Assembly (NCBI RefSeq): GCF_014161445.1
Contig: NZ_JABBXA010000002.1
Location: 248,001 to 312,000 of the forward strand
DNA: 64,000 nucleotides
From: Microbispora sp. H13382
GTDB lineage: Bacteria; Actinomycetota; Actinomycetes; Streptosporangiales; Streptosporangiaceae
Direction of reading: 5' to 3'
This document shows, in pieces, positions 19,096-27,519 of the stretch (its first letter is position 1; each line of letters opens with the position of its first letter). The notes beneath the pieces were generated by a model. That model had not been told where the DNA came from. It worked only from the letters and a program-made list of their open reading frames with translations, and did no database searches. The translations under genes were made by a program, and so were the position numbers.

Positions 19096-21678
19096 ATGCC
19101 ACGCGGGCGGCTGCGGATCTACCTCGGCGCGGCACCCGGGGTCGGCAAGACGTACGCGATGCTCTGCGAGGGCCACCGCCGCAAGGAACGCGGCACGGAC
19201 GTCGTGGTCGGCCTCGTGGAGACCCACGGCCGCGTACGCACCGCGCGGTTGCTGGACGGGCTGGAGATCGTCCCCCGCAGGAGCGTGACGTACCGGGGGG
19301 CGGCCTTCCCCGAGCTGGACGTGGACGCGGTCGTCGCCCGGCGCCCGCGGGTCGCCCTGGTCGACGAACTGGCGCACACCAACGCGCCGGGCTCGCGCAA
19401 CGCCAAGCGCTGGCAGGACGTCGACGAGCTCCTCGACGCCGGGATCGACGTGATCTCCACGGTGAACATCCAGCACCTGGAGTCGGTCAACGACGTCGTC
19501 CAGCACATCACCGGCATCCCGCAGCGCGAGACCGTGCCCGACGAGGTCGTACGGCGGGCCGACCAGGTCGAGCTGGTCGACATGACCCCGGAGGCGCTGC
19601 GGCGGCGGCTCGCGCACGGCAACGTGTACACGCCGGAGAAGGTGGACGCCGCCCTCGCCAACTACTTCCGCGTCGGCAACCTCACCGCGCTGCGCGAGCT
19701 GGCCCTGCTGTGGCTCGCCGACGAGGTGGACGAGCAGCTCGACCGCTACCGGGCCGAGCACGGCATCGCCGACACGTGGGAGGCGCGCGAGCGGGTCGTC
19801 GTCGCGCTCACCGGGGGGCCCGAGGGCGACACCCTCGTGCGGCGGGCGGCCCGCGTCGCCGCCCGGACGAAGGGGGCCGACCTGCTCGCCGTCCACGTCA
19901 CCCGCGCGGACGGGTTGGGCGGCGGCGACCCGGGGCTGCTGGCGCGCCAGCGCGCCCTCGTGGAGAGCATGGGCGGCACCTACCACCAGGTGGTGGGCGA
20001 CGACGTGCCGCGGGCGCTGCTGGAGTTCGCCCGCGGCGTCAACGCCACCCAGCTCGTGCTCGGCGCCTCCCGGCGCGGCCGGTTCGCCCAGGTCCTCAGC
20101 AGGGGCGTGGGCGTCGAGACGACCGCGCGGTCCGGCTCGATCGACGTCCACATGATCACCCACGAGCACGTCAAGAAGGGACGGGAACGCCCGCACCGGT
20201 CGCGGGCGGCGCTCACCCGGCGGCGCAGGCTGGCGGGGTGGGCCGTGGCCGCCATCGGCCTGCCGCTGCTCACCGCCGCGCTGCTTCCCTTCCGGGGCAC
20301 GCTGGCGCTGCCGAGCTTCATCCTGCTGTTCCTGACCACCGTCGTGGGCGTGGCGCTGATCGGCGGCATGTGGCCGGCGATCACGGCGGCGGTCGCCGGC
20401 TCCCTGCTGCTGAACTTCTTCTTCACCCCGCCGCGGCACACCCTGACGATCGCCGACCCGGAGAACCTCTTCGCCCTGGTCGTGTTCGTGTTCGTCGCGG
20501 CGGCGGTCAGCATGATCGTGGACGTGGCGGCCCGCCGTACGCGGGAGGCGGCCCGCGCCGGGGCGGACGCAGAGATCCTGTCCGCGCTCGCCGGTCACGT
20601 GCTGCGCGGCGAGGCCGCCGTGCCCTCCCTGCTCGCGCGTACGCGGGAGACGTTCGGCCTGGTCGCGGTCACGCTGCTGGAACGGCGCCCCGAGGCGGGG
20701 CAGGGACCGGACGACCGGTCCGACCCGGGCTCCTGGCGGATCGTGGCCACCGCGGGAGCAGAGCCCTGCGTCTGCCCCGGCGCCGCCGACGCCGACGTGG
20801 ACATCGACGACGACCTCGTGCTCGCCGCGCGCGGCCGGCTGCTGGACGCCTCCGAACGCCGCGTGATCGAGGCGTTCGCCGCGCAGGTCGCCGTGGCTCT
20901 GCGGCAGGAACGGCTGGAGGAGGAGGCCGAGCAGGCCAGGCCGCTCGCGGAGGCCGACAGGATGCGCACCGCGCTGCTCGCGGCGGTGAGCCACGACCTG
21001 CGCACCCCGCTCGCCGCCGCGAAGGCCGCCGTGGAGAGCCTGCGCGCCACGGACGTCGAGTGGTCCGCGGAGGACCGCGCCGAACTGCTGGAGACCGCGG
21101 ACGAGTCGCTGGCCAAACTCGACCGGCTGGTGGCGAACCTGCTCGACATGAGCCGCCTGCAGGCCGGGGTGCTCGGCGTGGCCGCCCTGCCGGTCGCCGT
21201 CGAGGAGATCGTGCCCCGGGCGGTCGACGACCTCGGGCCGCTCGCCGCCGAGGTGAGGATCGACATCCCGCCCGACCTGCCCGAGGTCGTCGCCGACCCG
21301 GCGCTGCTGGAGCGCGTGCTCGCCAACGTCGTCGCCAACGCCGTCCGCTACACCCCCGCCGGGGAGAGCGTGCTCGTCACCGCCAGCAGGTACGGCGACC
21401 GGGCCGAGATCCGGATAATCGACCGTGGGCCCGGCGTGCCGCGCGACGCCTACGACCGGATCTTCCTGCCCTTCCAGCGGCTGGGGGACCGGGACAACCA
21501 CACCGGGGTCGGGCTGGGCCTGGCCCTGGCGCGCGGGCTGGCCGAGGCGATGGGAGGAGAGTTGACACCCGACGAGACTCCCGGAGGAGGGCTCACCATG
21601 GTCCTCACCCTGCCCGTCGCCGTACACACCGACGACGTGCCCGGGCTTCCGCTGGAGCTCGGCGGCGGAGCGCCGTGA
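19096..21678 (+). CDS. kdpD: sensor histidine kinase KdpD
   Basis: The 860-residue kinase senses K+ limitation. In order: the N-terminal KdpD domain with Walker motif GAAPGVGKTYAML (residues 10-22) and DELAHTNAPGSRNAKRWQDV; a UspA-like domain at about 230-360; four membrane helices at about 375-475; a GAF-like segment; the HisKA box AAVSHDLRTPLAAAKA with the phosphorylated His near residue 635; and a HATPase domain with NVVANAVRYTP and GVGLGLALARGLAEAMGG. It starts six bases after kdpC and its stop overlaps the kdpE GTG. It phosphorylates KdpE to switch on kdpFABC. Confidence 0.96.
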   Translation: MPRGRLRIYLGAAPGVGKTYAMLCEGHRRKERGTDVVVGLVETHGRVRTARLLDGLEIVPRRSVTYRGAAFPELDVDAVVARRPRVALVDELAHTNAPGSRNAKRWQDVDELLDAGIDVISTVNIQHLESVNDVVQHITGIPQRETVPDEVVRRADQVELVDMTPEALRRRLAHGNVYTPEKVDAALANYFRVGNLTALRELALLWLADEVDEQLDRYRAEHGIADTWEARERVVVALTGGPEGDTLVRRAARVAARTKGADLLAVHVTRADGLGGGDPGLLARQRALVESMGGTYHQVVGDDVPRALLEFARGVNATQLVLGASRRGRFAQVLSRGVGVETTARSGSIDVHMITHEHVKKGRERPHRSRAALTRRRRLAGWAVAAIGLPLLTAALLPFRGTLALPSFILLFLTTVVGVALIGGMWPAITAAVAGSLLLNFFFTPPRHTLTIADPENLFALVVFVFVAAAVSMIVDVAARRTREAARAGADAEILSALAGHVLRGEAAVPSLLARTRETFGLVAVTLLERRPEAGQGPDDRSDPGSWRIVATAGAEPCVCPGAADADVDIDDDLVLAARGRLLDASERRVIEAFAAQVAVALRQERLEEEAEQARPLAEADRMRTALLAAVSHDLRTPLAAAKAAVESLRATDVEWSAEDRAELLETADESLAKLDRLVANLLDMSRLQAGVLGVAALPVAVEEIVPRAVDDLGPLAAEVRIDIPPDLPEVVADPALLERVLANVVANAVRYTPAGESVLVTASRYGDRAEIRIIDRGPGVPRDAYDRIFLPFQRLGDRDNHTGVGLGLALARGLAEAMGGELTPDETPGGGLTMVLTLPVAVHTDDVPGLPLELGGGAP

Positions 21679-22343
21679 GCCGCATCCTCGTCGTCGACGA
21701 CGAGCCGCAGATCCTGCGCGCGCTGCGGATCAACCTGGCCGCGCGCGGATACGAGGTCGCCGTCGCGGCGGACGGCGGCTCGGCGCTGCGCGAGGCCGCC
21801 GACCGGCGTCCCGACCTGATCGTGCTGGACCTCGGGCTGCCCGACATGGACGGAGTCGAGGTCATCCACGGCGTACGCGGCTGGAGCAGCGTGCCGATCA
21901 TCGTGCTGTCCGGGCGCACCGGCAACCAGGACAAGATCGACGCGCTGGACGCCGGAGCGGACGACTACGTCACCAAGCCCTTCGGGGTGGACGAGCTGCT
22001 GGCCCGCGTGCGTGCGGTCACCCGGCGCGCCGGTCCCCGGGAGAGCGAGCCCGCCCGCGTACGGATCGGGGACCATGTGGTCGACCTGGCCGGCAAGACC
22101 GTCTCCGGCGACGTACGGCTGACCCCGACCGAGTGGCGCATCCTCGAACTCCTGATCCGCAACCCCGGCAAGCTGATCGGCCAGCGGCAGCTGCTGAGCG
22201 AGGTGTGGGGCGTGCGGTACGTGAAGGAGACGCACTACCTGCGCCAGTACATGGCCCAGCTCAGGCGCAAGCTCGAGGGGGATCCCGCCCATCCCGTCCA
22301 CCTGATCACCGAGCCGGGCATGGGCTACCGCTACGTCCCCTGA
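21675..22343 (+). CDS. kdpE: response regulator KdpE
   Basis: The 222-residue OmpR-type regulator has a receiver domain with the DDE acid pocket (VVDDEPQ), phosphoacceptor Asp in LIVLDLGLPDMDG and Lys in YVTKPF, then a winged helix with LTPTEWRILELLIRNPGKLIGQRQLL and the YLRQYMAQLRRKLE recognition helix. GTG 21675 overlaps the kdpD stop by four bases. It ends the kdp unit; the opposing DUF6461 gene ends 15 bases later, with no clear hairpin between. Confidence 0.96.
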   Translation: MSRILVVDDEPQILRALRINLAARGYEVAVAADGGSALREAADRRPDLIVLDLGLPDMDGVEVIHGVRGWSSVPIIVLSGRTGNQDKIDALDAGADDYVTKPFGVDELLARVRAVTRRAGPRESEPARVRIGDHVVDLAGKTVSGDVRLTPTEWRILELLIRNPGKLIGQRQLLSEVWGVRYVKETHYLRQYMAQLRRKLEGDPAHPVHLITEPGMGYRYVP

Positions 22344-22358
22344 CGTCCCGCCCGGGGC

Positions 22359-22973
22359 TCAGTCGTCGGGGTTCGTCGTGCCCGCGAGGAACGTCGTCCG
22401 CAGCAGGGCGGGGGACAGGTCCACACCGGTGATGACGCCCGCCAGAGCGAACGCGGCGGCGATGGAACCCTCGGGCATGGCGTCGTCGAAGCCGTCACGG
22501 CCGAGCCCCACGTCGCGCATCTCGCCGATCCACCGGTCGGGGTCGTCGCCGGACCGCAGGTGCGGCGCCAGGGGTTCGAACCGCGTGATCACCCGGCCGT
22601 CGATCGCGTGGGCGAAGTCGTCGGAGGCGTAGTCGTGCCTGCTGACCGCCACGACCTCGGTGCCCCGCGAGACGCGCTCGAGCACGCCCGTCTCGGCGGC
22701 GACCCGCCAGCCGCCGGGCTCGACGAGCACGGTCCAGTCACCCGTCCGCACGGCGCCGGCCCAAGCGGCGTCCATGCCGTCCGAGATCTCCAGGCACTCC
22801 TCCGCGTTCTCGTCCAGCTCCTCGAACGTCATCTCGTCGATGGTGCTCTCGTCCACACCCAGGCGGACGAGCACCTCCCGGGGCGCGAGTCCGCGGACGA
22901 AGGACACCCCGAATATCGAGCCCAGCGGCCCGTCACCGGATAACCAGCCGAATTTCACGTCGATGTCCGACAT
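22359..22973 (-). CDS. DUF6461-like protein
   Basis: This 204-residue soluble protein fits the actinobacterial DUF6461 pattern as I remember it: a Gly/Trp-rich entry, FGVSFVRGLAPREVLVRLGVDE, a WTVLVEPGGWRV strand, RGTEVVAVSRH, DGRVITRFEPLAPHLRSGDDPD and a C-terminal LSPALLRTTFLAGT. The function of the family is unknown; it is often scattered in many copies in these genomes. The start chosen is ATG 22973, which has GAGGT upstream; ATG 22988 would add five residues. Confidence 0.6.
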   Translation of the reverse strand: MSDIDVKFGWLSGDGPLGSIFGVSFVRGLAPREVLVRLGVDESTIDEMTFEELDENAEECLEISDGMDAAWAGAVRTGDWTVLVEPGGWRVAAETGVLERVSRGTEVVAVSRHDYASDDFAHAIDGRVITRFEPLAPHLRSGDDPDRWIGEMRDVGLGRDGFDDAMPEGSIAAAFALAGVITGVDLSPALLRTTFLAGTTNPDD

Positions 22974-23090
22974 GGCGACCTCTTTCATCTGCTGCCGGAC
23001 ATCATGGCAGCGATCAACGCCAGGCGCCCGGCCTCTCGGCCGTCGCCGGGGGCGGGAATGTCGGTCGCGTGCGGAAGAATCACTCTCATC

Positions 23091-23306
23091 ATGACCACCA
23101 CCACCGCGCCGATCGAGGTGCCCACCCGTTCCCTGCCGGTCGAGCTGGTCGACGGTCCCGGGGGCAGGCTCTACCTGCTCCCCTTCGCGCCGCTCACCCC
23201 GGACGACTGCGAGGCCCTGTCCGTGCTCCTCGCCGCCCGGGCCGCCGCCGTACGGCGCGACGCGTCCGCCGTGCCGGAGCAGAGCCGGCCCGGGCTCGAC
23301 CTGTGA
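23091..23306 (+). CDS. 71-residue hypothetical protein coupled to the TmrB-like gene
   Basis: This small protein starts MTTTTAPIEVPTRSLPVELV and continues through GRLYLLPFAPLTPDDCEALSVLL to a charged, Ala/Arg-rich end. I do not recognise the family. Its TGA overlaps the GTG of the next gene by four bases, so it is real enough to be translated with it. It has no membrane segment or signal peptide. Longer upstream starts exist (23004) but have no good ribosome site. Confidence 0.55.
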   Translation: MTTTTAPIEVPTRSLPVELVDGPGGRLYLLPFAPLTPDDCEALSVLLAARAAAVRRDASAVPEQSRPGLDL

Positions 23307-23824
23307 TCATCTGGCTGAACGGGACGTTCGGCGCGGGCAAGACCACCACGGCGGCGGAACTCGTGCGATCGATCCCGCGGGCTCACTTCTTCGACCCCGA
23401 ACAGGTCGGCGTCATGCTCACGCATGCCACGGGCCTGCCGAAGGTCGGAGACTTCCAGGACTGGACGCTGTGGCGCACGCTCGTCGTGGAGACCGTCACA
23501 CGGCTGGCCGACCAGGTCGGCGGCGTCCTCGTCCTGCCCCAGACCGTCCTGGTCGAGGAATACTGGCAGGAGATCCGCGCGGGCCTGGAGGCGGCCGGCA
23601 TCCCGCTGCACCACTTCGTGCTCCACGCCGACCGGGCCACGCTCCTGCGGAGGATCGAGGGGGACACGCCGTCGAACTCGCGGTGGAGGCTGGACCATCT
23701 GACGGCCTACCAGGACGCCCTCCCCTGGCTCAGCCGCGAGGGCCGGCTCGTCGACACGACGGGCATCCCGCCTGCCGGCGTCGCGGCACACATCGCCGCC
23801 GCCGTCGCACCCGATCAGCCCTGA
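23303..23824 (+). CDS. TmrB-like AAA ATPase (tunicamycin-resistance family)
   Basis: The 173-residue protein resembles Bacillus TmrB along its length: VIIWLNGTFGAGKTTTAAEL (Walker A, residues 1-20), FDPEQVGVML, DFQDWTLWRTLVVETV, GGVLVLPQTVLVEEYW and GIPLHHFVLHADRATLLRRI. TmrB binds ATP and tunicamycin and confers resistance, so this may be a small nucleoside-antibiotic resistance or kinase-like P-loop protein. It is shorter than TmrB (197 residues) at the C-terminus. It is coupled to the 71-residue gene upstream. Resistance as the present function is inference. Confidence 0.7.
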   Translation: MIIWLNGTFGAGKTTTAAELVRSIPRAHFFDPEQVGVMLTHATGLPKVGDFQDWTLWRTLVVETVTRLADQVGGVLVLPQTVLVEEYWQEIRAGLEAAGIPLHHFVLHADRATLLRRIEGDTPSNSRWRLDHLTAYQDALPWLSREGRLVDTTGIPPAGVAAHIAAAVAPDQP

Positions 23825-23861
23825 ACCGCCTCCCACCTCCGATCACGGCTCGGATCCGCGC

Positions 23862-23960
23862 TCAGGCGAGCGTGTATTCCGTGTCCCCGAAGTCGGCCAC
23901 CACACGCAACCTGCCGCCCAGCGCCTCCACGGAGGACCGGAGGGTCGATGGGGTGTGGCG
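23862..23960 (-). pseudogene. 3' remnant of an XRE-type antitoxin/regulator gene
   Basis: The minus strand encodes RHTPSTLRSSVEALGGRLRV followed by VADFGDTEYTLA and a stop. This is the stereotyped C-terminal end of XRE antitoxin-like regulators (STLRxxVEALGGxLxVVAxFGD). No HTH part precedes it; upstream on the same strand the sequence turns into text antisense to the flavoprotein gene. It is therefore a fragment of about 33 codons, left by a deletion. Confidence 0.6.
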
Positions 23961-24042
23961 AGCGTCACATCGGGCGCGTGTCACGTACGGGCGGGCCGCT
24001 TCCATCTGGTGGTCGTCAACATCGGAGCGAGGAGGCGGAACG

Positions 24043-25248
24043 ATGAGCGCACGGCACGAAGACGGCGTGGCGACCACACACCGGGTGGTGATCCTGGGAG
24101 CGGGGTACGCGGGCCTGTCCGCGGCGATCCAGCTCGCCTCGCGGGTCAGGCGCAGCGGCGACGTGCGGGTGACCCTGGTGAACGCGCAGGAGCGGTTCAC
24201 CGAGCGGCTGCGGCTGCACATGTCGGCGACCGGGCAGCGGCTCGCCGAGCTGAGCATCCCCGAACTGCTGGAGGGCAAGGGCGCCCGCTTCGAGCGCGGG
24301 TGGGTGACGGCGGTGGACGCGGACGCGAAGACCGTGCGGATCGACGACGAGCGCGTCCTGTCCTACGACACCCTGGTGTACGCGCTGGGCGGCGTGGCCG
24401 ACACCGCGGCGGTGCCGGGCGCCGAGGACCACGCCTACACCCTGGACGGCCCCCAGGACGCCGGGATGCTGGCCGACCGGCTGTCGCGGCTCGGCGGCGG
24501 CACGGTGGCGGTCGTCGGCAGCGGGCTGACCGGCGTCGAGTCGGCCGCGGAGATCGCCGAGCGGCACCCGGAGCTGAACGTCGTGCTGCTGGGCCGCAGT
24601 GAACCCGGCGCGACGATGAACCCCAAGGCCAAGGCGTATCTGCACGCCGCGCTCGAGCGCCTGGGCGTGACGGTCCGCAGCGGGGCCGAGGTGGTGAAGG
24701 TGCTGCCCGGCACGGTCGAGCTGGCCGGCGGGGAGAGCGTGGCGGCCGACGCCGTCCTGTGGACGAGCGGCACGCGGGTCTCGCCGCTGCCGGCCGCCGC
24801 CGGGCTGACCGTCGACGCACACGGCCGCATCGTGACCGACGCCGCCCTGCGCTCGGTGTCCCACCCCGACGTGTACGCCGTGGGCGACGCGGCGGCGATC
24901 CGCCAGGGCTACGGCGTCATGCACGGCACCTGCCAGGGCGGGATGCCGACCGGTGTGCACGCCGCGGTGTCGATCGTCCGGACGCTGAGAGGCAGGCGGC
25001 CCAAGCCGTTCCGCTTCGGCTACTACCACACGCCGGTCAGCCTGGGCCGGCACGACGCGGTCGTGCAGTTCACCCACCCCGACGACAGCCCCCGGCGGCT
25101 GTACCTGACCGGCCGCGCGGCCGTCCGTTATAAGGAGACGGTGACCGCTTCACCCTGGCCCACGTGGGGCCGCATGAAGAAGATGCCGGCATCGGGCGCG
25201 TTCTGGCCCCGCGGTGGCCGCTTCACCCGGGTCGGGCAGGCGCGATGA
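24043..25248 (+). CDS. FAD-dependent pyridine nucleotide-disulfide oxidoreductase, NDH-2-like
   Basis: The 401-residue flavoprotein has an FAD-binding Rossmann motif VVILGAGYAGLSAAIQLASR at residues 12-31 and a second NAD(P)H Rossmann motif VAVVGSGLTGVESAAEIAE at about 155-173. VLWTSGTRVSPLPAAAG and the FAD Asp motif DVYAVGDAAAI come later, and the MHGTCQGGMPTG loop is like type II NADH dehydrogenases. The membrane-anchoring C-terminal helices of full NDH-2 look reduced. GGAGGCGG precedes the ATG. Its TGA overlaps the ATG of the ECF sigma gene, so both are made together. The substrate is unknown. Confidence 0.85.
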   Translation: MSARHEDGVATTHRVVILGAGYAGLSAAIQLASRVRRSGDVRVTLVNAQERFTERLRLHMSATGQRLAELSIPELLEGKGARFERGWVTAVDADAKTVRIDDERVLSYDTLVYALGGVADTAAVPGAEDHAYTLDGPQDAGMLADRLSRLGGGTVAVVGSGLTGVESAAEIAERHPELNVVLLGRSEPGATMNPKAKAYLHAALERLGVTVRSGAEVVKVLPGTVELAGGESVAADAVLWTSGTRVSPLPAAAGLTVDAHGRIVTDAALRSVSHPDVYAVGDAAAIRQGYGVMHGTCQGGMPTGVHAAVSIVRTLRGRRPKPFRFGYYHTPVSLGRHDAVVQFTHPDDSPRRLYLTGRAAVRYKETVTASPWPTWGRMKKMPASGAFWPRGGRFTRVGQAR

Positions 25249-26162
25249 CCGAGACCTCCGACCCCGGCGAGCAGGTGTTCGTCCGGCATCGGAACCTGCT
25301 GTTCTCGGTGGCCTACCGCATCCTCGGCACCGCGGCCGACGCCGAGGACGCGGTCCAGGACGCCTGGATCAACTGGTCGGCGGCCGACCGTTCGCAGGTG
25401 GCCGACCCGAAGGCGTACCTGACGCGGATCGTGTCGAATGTGGCGCTGGAACGGCTGCGCTCCACCCAGCGCAAGCGTGAGGCCTACGTGGGGCCGTGGC
25501 TTCCGGAGCCCGTCCTCACGAGCGGCGACACCGCCGAGGCCGTCACGGAGGCCGAGTCGGTGTCGATGGCGATGCTCGTGGTGCTGGAGACGCTGAGCCC
25601 GATCGAGCGCGCGGTGTTCGTGCTGAAGGAGGTCTTCGACTTCAGCCACGCCGAGATCGCGGAGGCGGTCGAGCGCTCCGAAGCCGCGGTACGGCAGGCC
25701 GCGCACCGCGCTCGCGAGCATGTGCGGGCCCGGCGGCCGCGCTTCGCCGCCGACCGGTCGCGGCAGCGTGCGGTCACCGAGCGGTTCTTCGCCGCCGCGA
25801 CCGGCGGTGACGTGAACGCCCTGATGGAGCTGCTGTCCCCGGACGTCACCCTGTGGACCGACGGCGGCGGCAAGGTCCGCCAGGCCCTGCGCCCGGTCGT
25901 GGGCGCGGCGACGGTGGCCGCCTGGTTCGCGGCCATCGGCACCGTCACCTACCAGGGCATCGAGCCCGCCGACATGACCGCCGAGCTCGCCGAGATCAAC
26001 GGCGGGCCGGGCGTCGTCTTCCGCGGCCAGGGTCGCGTGATCGCCAGCGTCACCTTCGATTTCGACACCGAGGGCCGGATCACCACCATCCACAACGTCG
26101 CCAACCCGGACAAACTCCAGGCGATCGCCGACGGCACCGCCCGCAGCCTCGGCACCCGGTGA
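25245..26162 (+). CDS. ECF41-type RNA polymerase sigma factor with SnoaL-like C-terminal domain
   Basis: The 305-residue protein has sigma region 2 (HRNLLFSVAYRILGTAADAEDAVQDAW, residues about 15-41) and sigma region 4 (LSPIERAVFVLKEVFDFSHAEIAEAVERSEAAVRQ). The ECF41 linker motif YVGPWLPEP precedes region 4, and the C-terminal SnoaL-like domain has the DGGGK loop and closing NPDKL. In ECF41 factors this tail replaces an anti-sigma factor and controls activity. ECF41 genes usually sit by a carboxymuconolactone decarboxylase, oxidoreductase or epimerase; here the partner is the overlapping flavoprotein, which is likely its target too. Confidence 0.9.
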   Translation: MTETSDPGEQVFVRHRNLLFSVAYRILGTAADAEDAVQDAWINWSAADRSQVADPKAYLTRIVSNVALERLRSTQRKREAYVGPWLPEPVLTSGDTAEAVTEAESVSMAMLVVLETLSPIERAVFVLKEVFDFSHAEIAEAVERSEAAVRQAAHRAREHVRARRPRFAADRSRQRAVTERFFAAATGGDVNALMELLSPDVTLWTDGGGKVRQALRPVVGAATVAAWFAAIGTVTYQGIEPADMTAELAEINGGPGVVFRGQGRVIASVTFDFDTEGRITTIHNVANPDKLQAIADGTARSLGTR

Positions 26163-26170
26163 GCGCCGGG

Positions 26171-26878
26171 TCAGCGTACGCAGCAGGTGGAGCAGGGGTC
26201 GGCGTCCGGCAGCGTCACCCACAGGCAGCACGTGCGGCGGCGGTATCCGTCGCCGTCGGGCACGAGCAGTCCGGCCACGGGCGGCCCGATCTCGTCGAGC
26301 AGCCGGGCCGCCTCGTCGTACGACCCGAGCGTGAGCAGGGGATGGGCGACCGCCTCGGCGGTGGACCCCCACAGGGTGCGCTCGCCCACCTTGGTCGCGG
26401 CACTGAGGGCTCTGACGAACGGATACTGGCTCTCCAGGAGGGCCTCCCTGATGGCCGCCGCGAGGTCGGGGACGATGACGGTGCCGTCGGCCCCGGCCAG
26501 CGGGTCGCCGGGGAGCACGGCCACGGTCACCCGGGACGCCGCCACCGTCACACCGGCCGCGGACGGCCTGAGCAGCGTGTCCTCCAGGCGCATCAGCGGC
26601 ACCCGGCGGCCGAGACTCCAGCCCAGGGCCATCGGCATCGTGTGCCAGTAGCCGTAGGTCTTCCACAGCAGCGCCGCCGCCACGTGACGCGGCGCGCTCC
26701 AGCGGGCCGCCGTCTCGTCCACCAGCGCGAGCAGGCCCTCGTACGGCTCCCGCACGAGGGAGGCGGCGGGGATCCAGCCGGGGGAGTCGTCGGCGATCAG
26801 CCTGGGCAGGACCCCCAGCACGCCGTCCCGCTCCGCCGCGAGGCCTTCCAGATGGTCGGAAAGGGCGTCGAGCAGCAC
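26171..26878 (-). CDS. FhuF-like siderophore-iron reductase, 2Fe-2S
   Basis: This 235-residue protein ends CCLWVTLPDADPCSTCC, matching the FhuF pattern C-C-x10-C-x2-C that binds a 2Fe-2S cluster. The body contains WIPAASLVREPY, WSAPRHVAAALLWKTYGYWHTMPM and the LWGSTAEAVAHPL stretch, as in actinobacterial ferric-siderophore reductases. It probably reduces imported ferrioxamine iron in the cytoplasm to release it. The start chosen is GTG 26878, five bases after AAGGAG; GTG 26884 overlaps that site. The gene lies last in the siderophore uptake/tailoring transcript, 14 bases after the acyltransferase gene. Confidence 0.8.
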   Translation of the reverse strand: MLLDALSDHLEGLAAERDGVLGVLPRLIADDSPGWIPAASLVREPYEGLLALVDETAARWSAPRHVAAALLWKTYGYWHTMPMALGWSLGRRVPLMRLEDTLLRPSAAGVTVAASRVTVAVLPGDPLAGADGTVIVPDLAAAIREALLESQYPFVRALSAATKVGERTLWGSTAEAVAHPLLTLGSYDEAARLLDEIGPPVAGLLVPDGDGYRRRTCCLWVTLPDADPCSTCCVR

Positions 26879-26892
26879 TCGCACTCCTTGTG

Positions 26893-27519
26893 TCAGCGGT
26901 CGTGTCTGGTCAGGAAGCACAGCCGGGCCCGCTTGTCCGGCAGGTCGATCTCGGGGCCGAGGGTGAAGCCGGTACGCAGCATCCGGGCGATCATCTTGTC
27001 GTTGCGGGCGTCCGGCTCGGCCACGATCCGGGTGTGGCGCGGGTCGGAGAACGCGTACGCGACGAGCACGGACAGCAGGGCGCCGGTGAAGCCGCGCTCG
27101 CCCTCCCCCGCCGCCGGCCCGAGGAGCAGGTGGACCCCGACGTCGCCCGGCTGGACGTCGTAGCACTCCCCGACCGGGTCGGCTCCGGGCTCGTACGCCT
27201 GGAAGAGCGCCACCGGCAGGTCGTCGCGGTGGACGAGATAGGCGTGGTGGGTGGTGAGACCGTCCAGGTAGTCGTAGATCTCCAGCACCCGGTCGCGGCT
27301 CGCGTCCAGCATGCCCCAGAACCGGGCCCGTTCCTCGGTGACCCAGGAGTGGATCAGATCGGCGTCGGCCGGCGGGTCCACCGGGACGACGCGGATGGTG
27401 CCGAATCCCTCGACCACCTGCTCCCACACGGCTTCGCGCCGCGGGGAGGCCGTGGTGTGCGCCCCAGTGGTCGGCGGCTCAGTGGTCAGCGGCTCAGTGG
27501 TCAGCGGCTCAGTGGTCAT
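26893..27519 (-). CDS. GNAT acyltransferase of the siderophore type (DesC/IucB-like)
   Basis: The 208-residue enzyme begins with a Thr/Glu/Pro repeat tail (TTEPLTTEPLTTEPPTT) and then a siderophore-acyltransferase GNAT domain: DADLIHSWVTEERARFWGM, AYLVHRDDLPVALFQAYEP, GDVGVHLLLGPAAG, LVAYAFSDPRHTRIVAEPDARN and MLRTGFTLGPEIDLPDKRARLCFLTR. Such domains N-acylate hydroxylated polyamines. It is a second acyltransferase besides DesC in the same locus. Streptomyces loci described as making aryl or acyl desferrioxamines also carry an extra acyltransferase and an acylase (called desH and desG; from memory). Its ATG overlaps the acylase end by 11 bases. Confidence 0.8.
   Translation of the reverse strand: MTTEPLTTEPLTTEPPTTGAHTTASPRREAVWEQVVEGFGTIRVVPVDPPADADLIHSWVTEERARFWGMLDASRDRVLEIYDYLDGLTTHHAYLVHRDDLPVALFQAYEPGADPVGECYDVQPGDVGVHLLLGPAAGEGERGFTGALLSVLVAYAFSDPRHTRIVAEPDARNDKMIARMLRTGFTLGPEIDLPDKRARLCFLTRHDR
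27475..27519. repeat. 15-bp tandem repeat at the acyltransferase N-terminus
   Basis: Three near-perfect copies of a 15-base unit (gcggctcagtggtca) encode the TTEPL repeats right at the start codon of the acyltransferase gene, at the junction with the acylase gene. Confidence 0.85.

Noticed and set aside
18823..21627. A 934-codon minus-strand frame opposite kdpC/kdpD.
   Set aside because: It is the antisense shadow of kdpD, whose domains are unmistakable on the plus strand.
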